This document shows, piece after piece, positions 1-5,578 of a DNA stretch of 6,088 bases (position 1 is its first letter; each line of letters opens with the position of its first letter). Source of the DNA: JBEKYH01 sp049511115 (lineage in GTDB: Bacteria > Planctomycetota > Phycisphaerae > Tepidisphaerales > Tepidisphaeraceae); the NCBI GenBank assembly GCA_049511115.1, contig JBEKYH010000325.1, positions 1 through 6,088 of the forward strand, read 5' to 3'. A program made the translations under genes and the position numbers. The notes beneath the pieces were generated by a model. That model was not told the origin of the DNA. It ran no database searches and saw only the letters and a list, made by a program, of their open reading frames with translations.

Positions 1-276
1 CGGGGACGCATCGGGTTTATCAGTTCGATGTCGGCGCCGTTTTGCGCCACCTGCAACCGGCTGCGGCTGACGGCCGATGGGCTGCTGCGGAGTTGTTTGT
101 TTGAGGGCGGCGAGGTGGACGTGAAGCCGATTTTGCGGCAAACGCCAGTCGAGGAACAGACGCAAGCAGCCGCACGCACACAAGAGCTGGCGCGGGCGAT
201 GGTCGATTGCGTGCGACTAAAACCCGCCCTGCATTCGGGTCACGGCAACCAGCAGATGAGCCGCATCGGCGGATAG
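1..276 (+). CDS. moaA: GTP 3',8-cyclase MoaA, C-terminal fragment (5' end outside window)
   Basis: Only the last 91 residues are present; the frame is open from base 1, so the gene starts to the left of the window. MoaA is a radical SAM enzyme that, with MoaC, turns GTP into cyclic pyranopterin monophosphate in molybdenum cofactor synthesis, in the cytoplasm. The fragment carries the C-terminal [4Fe-4S] cluster motif CX2CX13C (fragment residues C15, C18, C32) inside the family block FCATCNRLRLTADG. It then runs to the characteristic end MSRIGG, whose terminal double glycine is known to be needed for GTP cyclisation. The N-terminal radical SAM CX3CX2C motif would lie outside the window and cannot be checked. 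The ATG at 28 is internal, not a start. The acyltransferase gene follows closely on the same strand, so co-transcription is likely. Confidence 0.95.
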   Translation, partial: RGRIGFISSMSAPFCATCNRLRLTADGLLRSCLFEGGEVDVKPILRQTPVEEQTQAAARTQELARAMVDCVRLKPALHSGHGNQQMSRIGG

Positions 277-302
277 CACCCTCCCGGGAATCACTTCAAT
301 TT

Positions 303-1238
303 GTGAGAGACAAAAAGAAACGCAACCGGCTGCTGGATTACCTGCAATACCTGGCCCTGCGCTGGGTGGCGATGATCCTGCATTGCTTTCCGGTCGAGGC
401 GAACTTGCGCACGGCGAGTCTGCTGGGGGACATCATGTTCAAGGTGGACACAAAACACCGCGAGCGGGCCATGGGGAATCTGCGCCGGTCATTTCCGGAT
501 ATGCCCGAGGAGGTGTGCCGCGAGATGGCGCGTCGCAGCATGCGGCAGCTTTTTATTTTCTTTGTCGAGATGTTATTCACAACCCGGCTGGTGCGGCTGG
601 ATACCTGGCGGGAATATGTTGAGTTGAAAAACTTTCAGAAGACGCTCGAACTGCTGTTGGACAAGCGGCGCGGGGTTATTCTGCTCACCGGACATTATGG
701 CAATTGGGAAATCCTCGGCTATTGCCTGGCGACGCTGGGTTTTCCGACGACCAGCGTGGCGCGGCCGCTGGATAATCCGTATGTGAATGACTACGTGCTG
801 GGCGTGCGCGAGCGGCGCGGGCAGCGGATCATCAATAAATCGGGCGCGACGATGGAAGTGACGGCGGTGCTTGAGAAGCATGGCACCGTTGGATTCATTG
901 CCGACCAGAACGCGGGGCATAAGGGATTGTTCGTGGATTTTTTTGGGCGCAAAGCCAGCACGTATAAATCAATCGGGTTGCTGGCGATGGAATATAAGGC
1001 GCCGGTGGTGGTGGGTTACGCGCGGCGGTTTGAAAATAGGTTTCGCTTTCGCGTCGCGGCGCAGGACATTATTTATCCCGAGGATTGGGAGAATCAGGAT
1101 GATCCGCTGCGCTACATTACCCAGCGCTATACCAAGGCGATTGAGGATTTTGTGCGCGAAGACCCCGGGCAGTATCTCTGGGTGCATCGCCGCTGGAAGT
1201 CGCGGCCTAAGGGAGAGGTGGCGGAGAAGTTTGATTGA
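303..1238 (+). CDS. LpxL/HtrB-family lipid A or lysophospholipid acyltransferase
   Basis: Predicted membrane-associated acyltransferase of the Lip_A_acyltrans family, which moves fatty acyl chains from acyl-ACP onto lipid A precursors or related lipids at the inner membrane. With the GTG start at 303 the protein has 311 residues, the usual family length. Visible motifs are the catalytic HX4E in GHYGNWE (H131, E136), a DQN block (201-203) followed by VDFFGRKAS, and a C-terminal QYLWVHRRWKSRP (about 290-302), which matches the family's typical ending. The N-terminal third is moderately hydrophobic and has the usual NLRRSFP segment near residue 59. The frame stays open to an ATG at 207, but that start would overlap moaA by 70 bases and add a charged, non-family-like leader. 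GTG 303 leaves a 26-base gap and has only a weak purine run (GGGAA, about 285-289) upstream. No other LPS gene is nearby, so the exact acyl acceptor is unknown; ornithine-lipid or other lipid acylation is possible. Confidence 0.88.
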   Translation: MRDKKKRNRLLDYLQYLALRWVAMILHCFPVEANLRTASLLGDIMFKVDTKHRERAMGNLRRSFPDMPEEVCREMARRSMRQLFIFFVEMLFTTRLVRLDTWREYVELKNFQKTLELLLDKRRGVILLTGHYGNWEILGYCLATLGFPTTSVARPLDNPYVNDYVLGVRERRGQRIINKSGATMEVTAVLEKHGTVGFIADQNAGHKGLFVDFFGRKASTYKSIGLLAMEYKAPVVVGYARRFENRFRFRVAAQDIIYPEDWENQDDPLRYITQRYTKAIEDFVREDPGQYLWVHRRWKSRPKGEVAEKFD

Positions 1239-1301
1239 TTTCATCGCCGCGCGCGAGTGCGAACGGGGTGCAACCTGGATGCAGCCTGATAGAGTCGCGA
1301 T

Positions 1302-1862
1302 ATGAAACGCATTGTGCTGACTGGGCCGCCGTGTTCTGGAAAGACGACCGTTTCGACGGCGCTGGCGGCGATGCTGCCCAACTTCGTGGTGGTGCCGGAG
1401 GCGGCGACGCAGGTCTATTCCGCCGACGCGACGCGGTGGGATTTGCTTGATCTGGCCGGCCGCAAGGATTGCCAGCGGCGGATTTATCAGCTTCAACTGC
1501 GCCAGGAGGCGGAGTATGCGGAGCGACATCCGGACAAGAATCTCCTGCTGGATCGCGGGACGCTCGACGGCGCGGTCTACTGGCCCGATGGAAGCGAGGC
1601 GTACTGGCGGGAGATGGGAACGAATCTAGAGGAAGAGCTGCGGCGATACGATCACGTGATATTCATGGAGACGGCGGCGACGATCGGAGTCTATGGATTC
1701 AGCACGAACGCATGCCGATTCGAGGATGCGCAGGCGGCTATCGCCAATGGGCGAGCGCTGGCGGCACTGTGGGGGAAGCATCCGAAATTGGTGACTGTCC
1801 CTGCTTTTGAGTCGGTGGAGGAGAAGGTCGCGGCGGTGAAAGGGATTTTGCAGCAGGGTTGA
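1302..1862 (+). CDS. Small AAA-type P-loop ATPase/kinase-like protein (NadR/Ttd14-like AAA_28 type)
   Basis: A 186-residue protein beginning almost directly with a Walker A motif, GPPCSGKTT (residues 8-16, K14 being the phosphate-binding lysine). A second acidic motif, LLLDRGTLDG (81-90), follows a predicted strand, and another hydrophobic strand, HVIFMET (118-124), comes next. The segment TNACRFEDAQAA (about 135-146) resembles the N-x-x-R-x-E helix of the AAA_28 family. Early acidic PEAATQVY (32-39) is also typical. Proteins of this kind are related to the kinase domain of NadR and to eukaryotic Ttd14; most bacterial members have no assigned substrate, and the fold suits nucleotide or small-molecule phosphorylation. 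The ATG at 1302 is preceded by no good Shine-Dalgarno site. It lies 63 bases after the acyltransferase stop on the same strand, so it may share a transcript, but a functional link is not shown. Confidence 0.8.
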   Translation: MKRIVLTGPPCSGKTTVSTALAAMLPNFVVVPEAATQVYSADATRWDLLDLAGRKDCQRRIYQLQLRQEAEYAERHPDKNLLLDRGTLDGAVYWPDGSEAYWREMGTNLEEELRRYDHVIFMETAATIGVYGFSTNACRFEDAQAAIANGRALAALWGKHPKLVTVPAFESVEEKVAAVKGILQQG

Positions 1863-1893
1863 GGCGGCCGTTGCGAAGCGAGGGCGGCGCGGA
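1863..1893. other. Convergent intergenic gap (31 bp)
   Basis: The + strand ATPase and the - strand glycoside hydrolase end tail to tail here. The gap is GC-rich and I see no strong stem-loop with a T-tract on either strand, so how the two convergent transcripts end is not visible. Termination could be Rho-dependent or read into the opposing gene. Confidence 0.7.
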
Positions 1894-3612
1894 TCATTTG
1901 CTGTTAGGCATTCCCACATATTCAGCGAGATTCGCTTCAAGGCGCGCGGCGCTGTCGTCGAGTCCGCCGGTGCGGTTGCGGGCGAGCCAGAGGCGGCGGT
2001 GTTCGGCGATGATGATTGCGATGTCGTCGGCTAGTTGTGTGGTAGATTGGCTGGTTGGGTCGAGCTTCCACATTCCGCGGCGGCAGGCGTGGCGCAGCAT
2101 GGCGGCGGCGTTGGAGAATTCGTCTTTCGTCAGGTTGTCGGCACGCGAGTCGGGCAGGCGCGACATCGCTTTGTCGATTACCGATTCGGCGGAGCGCAGG
2201 TTGTCCAGGGTGATTCCCTCCAAAGGGTCCTTGTGCGTCGATGAGGGAATCAGGATGCGGAAGAGGGCGGAGGAATTTTTCATCAGTTTGCCTACGGATT
2301 GGTAGACGTTGCCGAGGTCGCAGGCGAGTTTTCCCAAGACATCGGCGGGGTCTTCGAAGGCGTGGACATTCAGCACGGCGGGCAAATCTAGATCGCGATT
2401 GGCTTCCTCGCACCATGAAGCGGCGGCGCCGGCGGCGAAGCCGGGGTAGCTGATGGGCAGATATTGCAGATGTCCGTGGTCGCCCCAGTCGGTGTTCAGG
2501 AAACCGATGGCGCCGTGCTTGCGGCCGTTGGCGGCGGCGGCGCGCTGGTTGGCGAGCATGTTGTCGGTCCGGCCGGCGATGCTGAGCCAACTGCTGGTGC
2601 CGGGGCAGACAAAAAACGGGACGCCGGATTCGGCGAAGAGGCGGCCGTCGTTGTCGAACGGATGATCGGCTTCGTAGCCCCACTCGAGGGCGACGATGGG
2701 GCGCGGCAACTCCGAAATGAGTTTGGGCTCGTCGATGATGATGTCGCCCCAGAACATCATGGTGCGGCCGTGCTTCTGAACGAGGGCGTGAACTTTCTTG
2801 AGGAATTCGAGGTAGAGGCGTGTCTTGCCGATTCGCTCGGCCTCCGCGCGGCTGCGGCCCTGGCCGATGTCGAAGGTCTCGTCGCAGCCGACGTTGAAGA
2901 GCCGGCTCGTGAAATTCGGCAGCAGTTCGTTATAGAGATTTGCCAGGAACTCGATCGCTGCGGGGTCGGTCGGGCATAAGCTGAAAGGCCCCTTCCATCG
3001 AAAGCCCCAGGGGGTTTCGGCGCCGTCGGTTACTTCGGCGAGATGGCGATAGCGCGGGAGTTTCAGCCAACGCTCCATGTGGCCAAAGCTGTTTTGATTG
3101 GGGACGAGTTCGATGAAGCGATCACGGCAATAGGCATCGAGGGCGGAGATTTCCTCCGCCGTGATGGGGCTGGCGTTTTGCCAGACATCGGCGTGGTCGG
3201 CGTAGGCGAAGGTGTGCTCGGTGTAGAGTTGAAGGTGATTGATTTTCCAGCTTGCCAGTTTGTCGATGAGATCGAAAAGCGTCGTCATGGTCGGCACTTT
3301 GTCGCGGCTGATGTCCAGCATCACGCCGCGGACGGGGAAATCGGGCCAGTCGTGAATCTCCAGGCAGGGAAGACGCCAGGGGGATTGGCGGCGGATCTGG
3401 TCGAATGTTTTCTGTGCGTAGAAGAGACCGGCGCGATCGGCGGCGCGGATATCTACGCCGGTTGGCGAAATTGAAAGATGATAGCCCTGGGGAGGGAGGC
3501 CGGAGTCGACGCTTAGTTTCAGCGCGGAGGGGAAGGGTGCAGTTTCTTCGTGCCGCCTCAATTGGCGCGGATGGGGCAACAAATTCAAGGACTGGCCGGA
3601 CCGATCCTGCAT
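1894..3612 (-). CDS. Family 20 glycoside hydrolase (beta-N-acetylhexosaminidase-like)
   Basis: A 572-residue protein (start ATG at 3612) that likely removes terminal beta-linked GlcNAc or GalNAc from glycans. Order of parts: an N-terminal alpha/beta GH20b-like domain (about 7-90), then a TIM barrel beginning at FPVRGVMLDISRDKVP (about 92-107), then a helical C-terminal part (about 400-572). In GH20 an Asp-Glu pair performs substrate-assisted catalysis; here it is D244-E245 in LFNVGCDETFDIGQGRS. Other barrel signatures are NSFGHMERW (about 174-182), MMFWGD (285-290, W288), LEWGYE and the strand-8 tryptophan in FLNTDWGDHGH (about 371-381, W376). No signal peptide is visible, so the enzyme looks cytoplasmic and may act on imported or recycled amino-sugar oligosaccharides. 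The frame is open to a TTG at 3651, but that codon touches the upstream hairpin and adds 13 unconserved-looking residues, so I prefer ATG 3612. Family-level call is firm; substrate is not known. Confidence 0.88.
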   Translation of the reverse strand: MQDRSGQSLNLLPHPRQLRRHEETAPFPSALKLSVDSGLPPQGYHLSISPTGVDIRAADRAGLFYAQKTFDQIRRQSPWRLPCLEIHDWPDFPVRGVMLDISRDKVPTMTTLFDLIDKLASWKINHLQLYTEHTFAYADHADVWQNASPITAEEISALDAYCRDRFIELVPNQNSFGHMERWLKLPRYRHLAEVTDGAETPWGFRWKGPFSLCPTDPAAIEFLANLYNELLPNFTSRLFNVGCDETFDIGQGRSRAEAERIGKTRLYLEFLKKVHALVQKHGRTMMFWGDIIIDEPKLISELPRPIVALEWGYEADHPFDNDGRLFAESGVPFFVCPGTSSWLSIAGRTDNMLANQRAAAANGRKHGAIGFLNTDWGDHGHLQYLPISYPGFAAGAAASWCEEANRDLDLPAVLNVHAFEDPADVLGKLACDLGNVYQSVGKLMKNSSALFRILIPSSTHKDPLEGITLDNLRSAESVIDKAMSRLPDSRADNLTKDEFSNAAAMLRHACRRGMWKLDPTSQSTTQLADDIAIIIAEHRRLWLARNRTGGLDDSAARLEANLAEYVGMPNSK

Positions 3613-3621
3613 CAGGGCGAT

Positions 3622-3651
3622 AGTGTACCCAAACAAAGAGACCGTACGCAA
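3622..3651 (-). promoter_or_regulatory. Possible promoter for the GH20 gene (short leader)
   Basis: On the minus strand TTGCGT (3646-3651) and TACACT (3622-3627) are separated by 18 bases. They match 3 of 6 and 4 of 6 consensus positions. The -10-like element ends 9 bases before the preferred GH20 ATG at 3612, with no Shine-Dalgarno site between, so a transcript from here would have almost no leader. It sits just downstream of a hairpin that may end the preceding transcript. The match is weak and could be chance. Confidence 0.3.
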
Positions 3652-3653
3652 AG

Positions 3654-3678
3654 CGGGCCGGAGTTGCTGTCCGGCCCG
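3654..3678 (-). terminator. Stem-loop, probable terminator of the Gly/Tyr-rich protein gene
   Basis: A perfect 9-bp GC-rich stem (3654-3662 pairing with 3670-3678) closes a 7-base loop. It starts 34 bases past the stop codon of the secreted protein gene on the minus strand. Downstream on that strand follows CTTTG rather than a long T-run, so it is an imperfect intrinsic terminator or a 3' stabilising hairpin. Its place between two minus-strand genes supports separate transcription of the GH20 gene. Confidence 0.6.
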
Positions 3679-3712
3679 AGTGCGATGAGCGATTATGAAG
3701 CGCGATCAGGAG

Positions 3713-4183
3713 TTAACGGTGACCCCCGCCGCCATGGAAGCCGCCACCAAAACCGCCGCCGTGGAAACCGCCGCCGAACCCACCGCCGTGGAAGCCGCCA
3801 CGGAAACCTCCACCGTAGAAGCCGCCGCCGTAGAAACCGAAGCCGCCGCCAACGATAACGCTGCCATAATACGGCGTGTAATAGTACGGCGTCACAGCGG
3901 GGACGGCGTAAGCCGTGTAGGGATAATACGGCGTGGTGTAGTAAGCCGCAGGCGGGCTGTAATAGACCGGCGCCTGGTAGTTATAAGCCGGCGCGGCATA
4001 TGCGTAAGAAGGTGCTGCATAGCTGTAGCTGGGGTAGTAGTAACTGGCAGCCGGGGCGTAGGCATAGCCACCGCCGTAACCACCAAAGCCAAGGCCGATG
4101 CCGACGGAGAACCGATCACGAGCGAAGGACACGGCCGGAAGCATGCCAATCGCCAGAATCGTGGGTAGTAGGTACTTTTTCAT
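3713..4183 (-). CDS. Secreted low-complexity Tyr/Pro/Ala- and Gly/Phe/His-rich protein, function unknown
   Basis: A 156-residue protein not recognised as a named family. Residues 1-21 form a clear Sec signal peptide: MKK, a hydrophobic core, then a likely signal peptidase I site after AVSFA (A21). The mature part has two low-complexity blocks. Residues about 40-107 are rich in Tyr, Ala and Pro (runs such as SYAAPSYAYAAPAYNY and YYTTPYYPY). Residues 111-156 are almost only Gly, Phe and His, with FHGGGFGGG repeated and an end at GGGGHR. No cysteine and no catalytic motif can be seen. Composition suggests an exported structural, surface-coating or envelope-associated protein; aromatic/glycine patterning resembles self-associating proteins, but that is inference. 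The start is well supported by a strong Shine-Dalgarno site and a promoter -10 box. The gene stands alone between proB and the GH20 gene with its own downstream hairpin. Confidence 0.82.
   Translation of the reverse strand: MKKYLLPTILAIGMLPAVSFARDRFSVGIGLGFGGYGGGYAYAPAASYYYPSYSYAAPSYAYAAPAYNYQAPVYYSPPAAYYTTPYYPYTAYAVPAVTPYYYTPYYGSVIVGGGFGFYGGGFYGGGFRGGFHGGGFGGGFHGGGFGGGFHGGGGHR
3716..3793 (-). repeat. In-frame 27-bp repeats encoding FHGGGFGGG
   Basis: The end of the secreted protein gene contains two 9-residue units FHGGGFGGG (residues 131-139 and 140-148) and a partial third, FHGGG (149-153). At DNA level the copies are near-identical GCC-rich units with some synonymous differences. Related but degenerate GGGFY/GGGFR units lie just upstream in the protein (residues about 112-130). 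Confidence 0.75.
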
Positions 4184-4190
4184 AATCCAA

Positions 4191-4197
4191 CTCCTTT
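4191..4197 (-). promoter_or_regulatory. Strong Shine-Dalgarno site of the secreted protein gene
   Basis: AAAGGAG on the minus strand, 7 bases before the ATG at 4183. It fixes the start of the Gly/Tyr-rich protein and is the only textbook ribosome binding site in the window. Confidence 0.85.
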
Positions 4198-4204
4198 CGA
4201 CTTC

Positions 4205-4210
4205 ATTATA
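4205..4210 (-). promoter_or_regulatory. Consensus -10 box of the secreted protein gene
   Basis: A perfect TATAAT on the minus strand, 7 bases upstream of the Shine-Dalgarno site. Transcription would begin near 4198, giving a leader of about 15 bases. No good -35 hexamer lies 16-18 bases further upstream (that position reads GACGAT or CGACGA), so an activator or an alternative sigma factor may be involved, or the -35 contact is simply weak. Confidence 0.55.
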
Positions 4211-4374
4211 GACCGTACAGAGTCACATCGTCGCTTTATTAGACAATGCAAGGAGACTTTGGTTAGGCCGTTACGGGGCTTTAGGGGTGAGGAGGGAAGC
4301 TTAGTGGCATTAAGGTATTTATTGGCAAATACTTACAAGTCGAGCAAGCAATTGGATGATGCGAAATCTCGATT
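4211..4374. other. Intergenic region between proB and the secreted protein gene
   Basis: This stretch of about 164 bases is more AT-rich than its surroundings. It should carry the upstream promoter region of the secreted protein gene and the 3' end of the proB transcript. I see no convincing reading frame in it. The clearest structure is the imperfect hairpin at 4311-4335. Confidence 0.6.
4311..4335 (-). terminator. AT-rich hairpin downstream of proB, possible terminator
   Basis: TAAGGTATTT and AAATACTTA pair as a 9-bp stem with one bulged base and a 6-base loop. The element lies about 40 bases after the proB stop on the minus strand. The stem is AT-rich and no T-tract follows, so an intrinsic terminator is only a weak suggestion. 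Confidence 0.25.
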
Positions 4375-5499
4375 TTAATCCACCACCAGATTATCCCGGT
4401 GCACCACCTCATCATACGCCGCTTCGGCGAGGAGCTTGCGGACCTCCTGGGTCTTTTTCCCCGCGATGCGGCGGACATCTTGGGCGCTGTAATTGCATAA
4501 GCCGCGGGCGACGGCGATGCCGGTAGTGGTGACGATGCGCACCATGTCGCCCGCATCGAATTCGCCGTCGGCCTGGACGATGCCGGCGGGGAGGAGGCTT
4601 TTGTGATTTTCCGCGAGCGCGCGGCGGGCGCCGTCGTCGATGATGATCGTGCCCACGGGCTGCACGGTGCCGATCCAGCGGTCGCGGCTGGTGCGCTTTT
4701 TGGCATTGGGGTCGGCGGTCACGAAAAGCGTGCCGATCTCTTCGCCGGCGAGAATGCGCGGGAGGACATTTTCGGTGCGGCCGTCGGCGACAACCATCGC
4801 TTCGCCGGCGTCGGTCACGGTCTTGGCGGCCAGGAGTTTGGAATCCATGCCGCCTTTGCCGAGGGCGGATTTTTCGGCGCGGATAAGGTCGCGGGCGGCT
4901 TCGATGCTGCTCACCAGGCGCACGGGGCGGCCGGACGAATCGAGAAGGCCATCCACGACGCTGAGCAACACGAGCAGATTGGCCCGCAGGGCGTGGGCGA
5001 CGGAGGCGGCGAGGATGTCGTTGTCGCCGAAGGTGATCTTCACGAGTTCGTCAGTGCTGACAGTGTCGTTTTCATTGATGATCGGCACCGCGCCCAGATC
5101 GTGGATGGCCAGAAGCGTGTTGCGCAGATTCAAGAATCGCTTGCGCAGGTCGATGTCGTGGCGGGTGATGAGAATCTGCGCCACGGGCAGGCGATGCGGC
5201 GCGAAGGCGCCGGCCCAATGGTCCATGAGACGCCGCTGCCCTACCGCGGCTACGGCCTGCAATTTGGCCAGATCAGTCGGCCGCTTGGTAAGGTTGAGTT
5301 CGCCCATGCCGCTGGCGATGGCCCCGGAGCTGACGAGTGTAACGGTCATGCCGCGCTTGCGCAGCTCGGCGACTTGCTGGGCGATTGCAGCCAGGAAGGC
5401 CGCGTCGAGGCGCGCGGTTTTGCCGGAGAGGAGCTGCGTGCCGAGCTTGACGACGACGGTTTTTGCGCCGGCAAGATACGATTGGCGGGTTGGGTTCAT
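4375..5499 (-). CDS. proB: Glutamate 5-kinase ProB
   Basis: Catalyses ATP-dependent phosphorylation of L-glutamate to gamma-glutamyl phosphate, the first and normally proline-inhibited step of proline synthesis, in the cytoplasm. With ATG 5499 it has 374 residues, close to the 367 of E. coli ProB. Amino acid kinase domain (about 12-255): VVVKLGTQ (15-22), VSSGAIASGMGE (56-67), PIINENDTV (139-147), the FGDND nucleotide/substrate loop (157-161) and GKGGMDSKLLAA (214-225). A C-terminal PUA domain follows (about 275-355, with IIIDDGARRAL at its start). The Ser usual after KLGT is Gln here. The reading frame continues upstream to 5637, but those 46 residues overlap the preceding gene and do not look like ProB; the ATG at 5499 places the first kinase strand correctly. 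No Shine-Dalgarno site is visible before it. proA, its usual partner, is not in the window. Confidence 0.96.
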   Translation of the reverse strand: MNPTRQSYLAGAKTVVVKLGTQLLSGKTARLDAAFLAAIAQQVAELRKRGMTVTLVSSGAIASGMGELNLTKRPTDLAKLQAVAAVGQRRLMDHWAGAFAPHRLPVAQILITRHDIDLRKRFLNLRNTLLAIHDLGAVPIINENDTVSTDELVKITFGDNDILAASVAHALRANLLVLLSVVDGLLDSSGRPVRLVSSIEAARDLIRAEKSALGKGGMDSKLLAAKTVTDAGEAMVVADGRTENVLPRILAGEEIGTLFVTADPNAKKRTSRDRWIGTVQPVGTIIIDDGARRALAENHKSLLPAGIVQADGEFDAGDMVRIVTTTGIAVARGLCNYSAQDVRRIAGKKTQEVRKLLAEAAYDEVVHRDNLVVD

Positions 5500-5578
5500 G
5501 GGGCGGGGATTTTCGCCGATGGGGCCGGGGATGCAATAAGTGAAGCTGGTAAGGTCGGGAAATGTTCTTTCCCAGCGC
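5500..5578. other. Gap between the PEP-CTERM gene and proB
   Basis: This gap must hold any proB-specific start signals. I see neither a convincing sigma-70 promoter nor a Shine-Dalgarno site; the bases directly before the ATG are C-rich on the coding strand. A short 6-bp inverted repeat (5557-5562 with 5568-5573) has no T-run behind it. Confidence 0.5.

Noticed and set aside
969..1529. - strand frame spanning the acyltransferase/ATPase junction
   Set aside because: Arg-rich translation opposite two supported genes, with no motifs; typical GC-driven spurious frame.
1..1862. A molybdopterin gene cluster or LPS cluster
   Set aside because: Only one gene of each pathway is visible, so adjacency alone does not support a dedicated cluster.
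2464..2979. + strand frame of 171 codons inside the GH20 gene
   Set aside because: Antisense shadow of a gene with clear GH20 motifs; no recognisable protein features.
3716..3860. CRISPR-like or regulatory tandem repeat array
   Set aside because: The GCC-rich repeats lie in frame within a coding sequence and follow the amino acid repeat; there are no unique spacers.
3695..4168. + strand frame with Ala/Val/Glu/Thr-rich repeats (AVETAAE-like)
   Set aside because: It is the antisense reading of the Gly/Phe/His repeats and Tyr-rich block. The minus-strand frame has a signal peptide, Shine-Dalgarno site and -10 box; this one has none.
5557..5573. Short inverted repeat GGGAAA/TTTCCC after the PEP-CTERM gene as a terminator
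   Set aside because: Only 6 bp with no T-tract on the minus strand; chance is a sufficient explanation.
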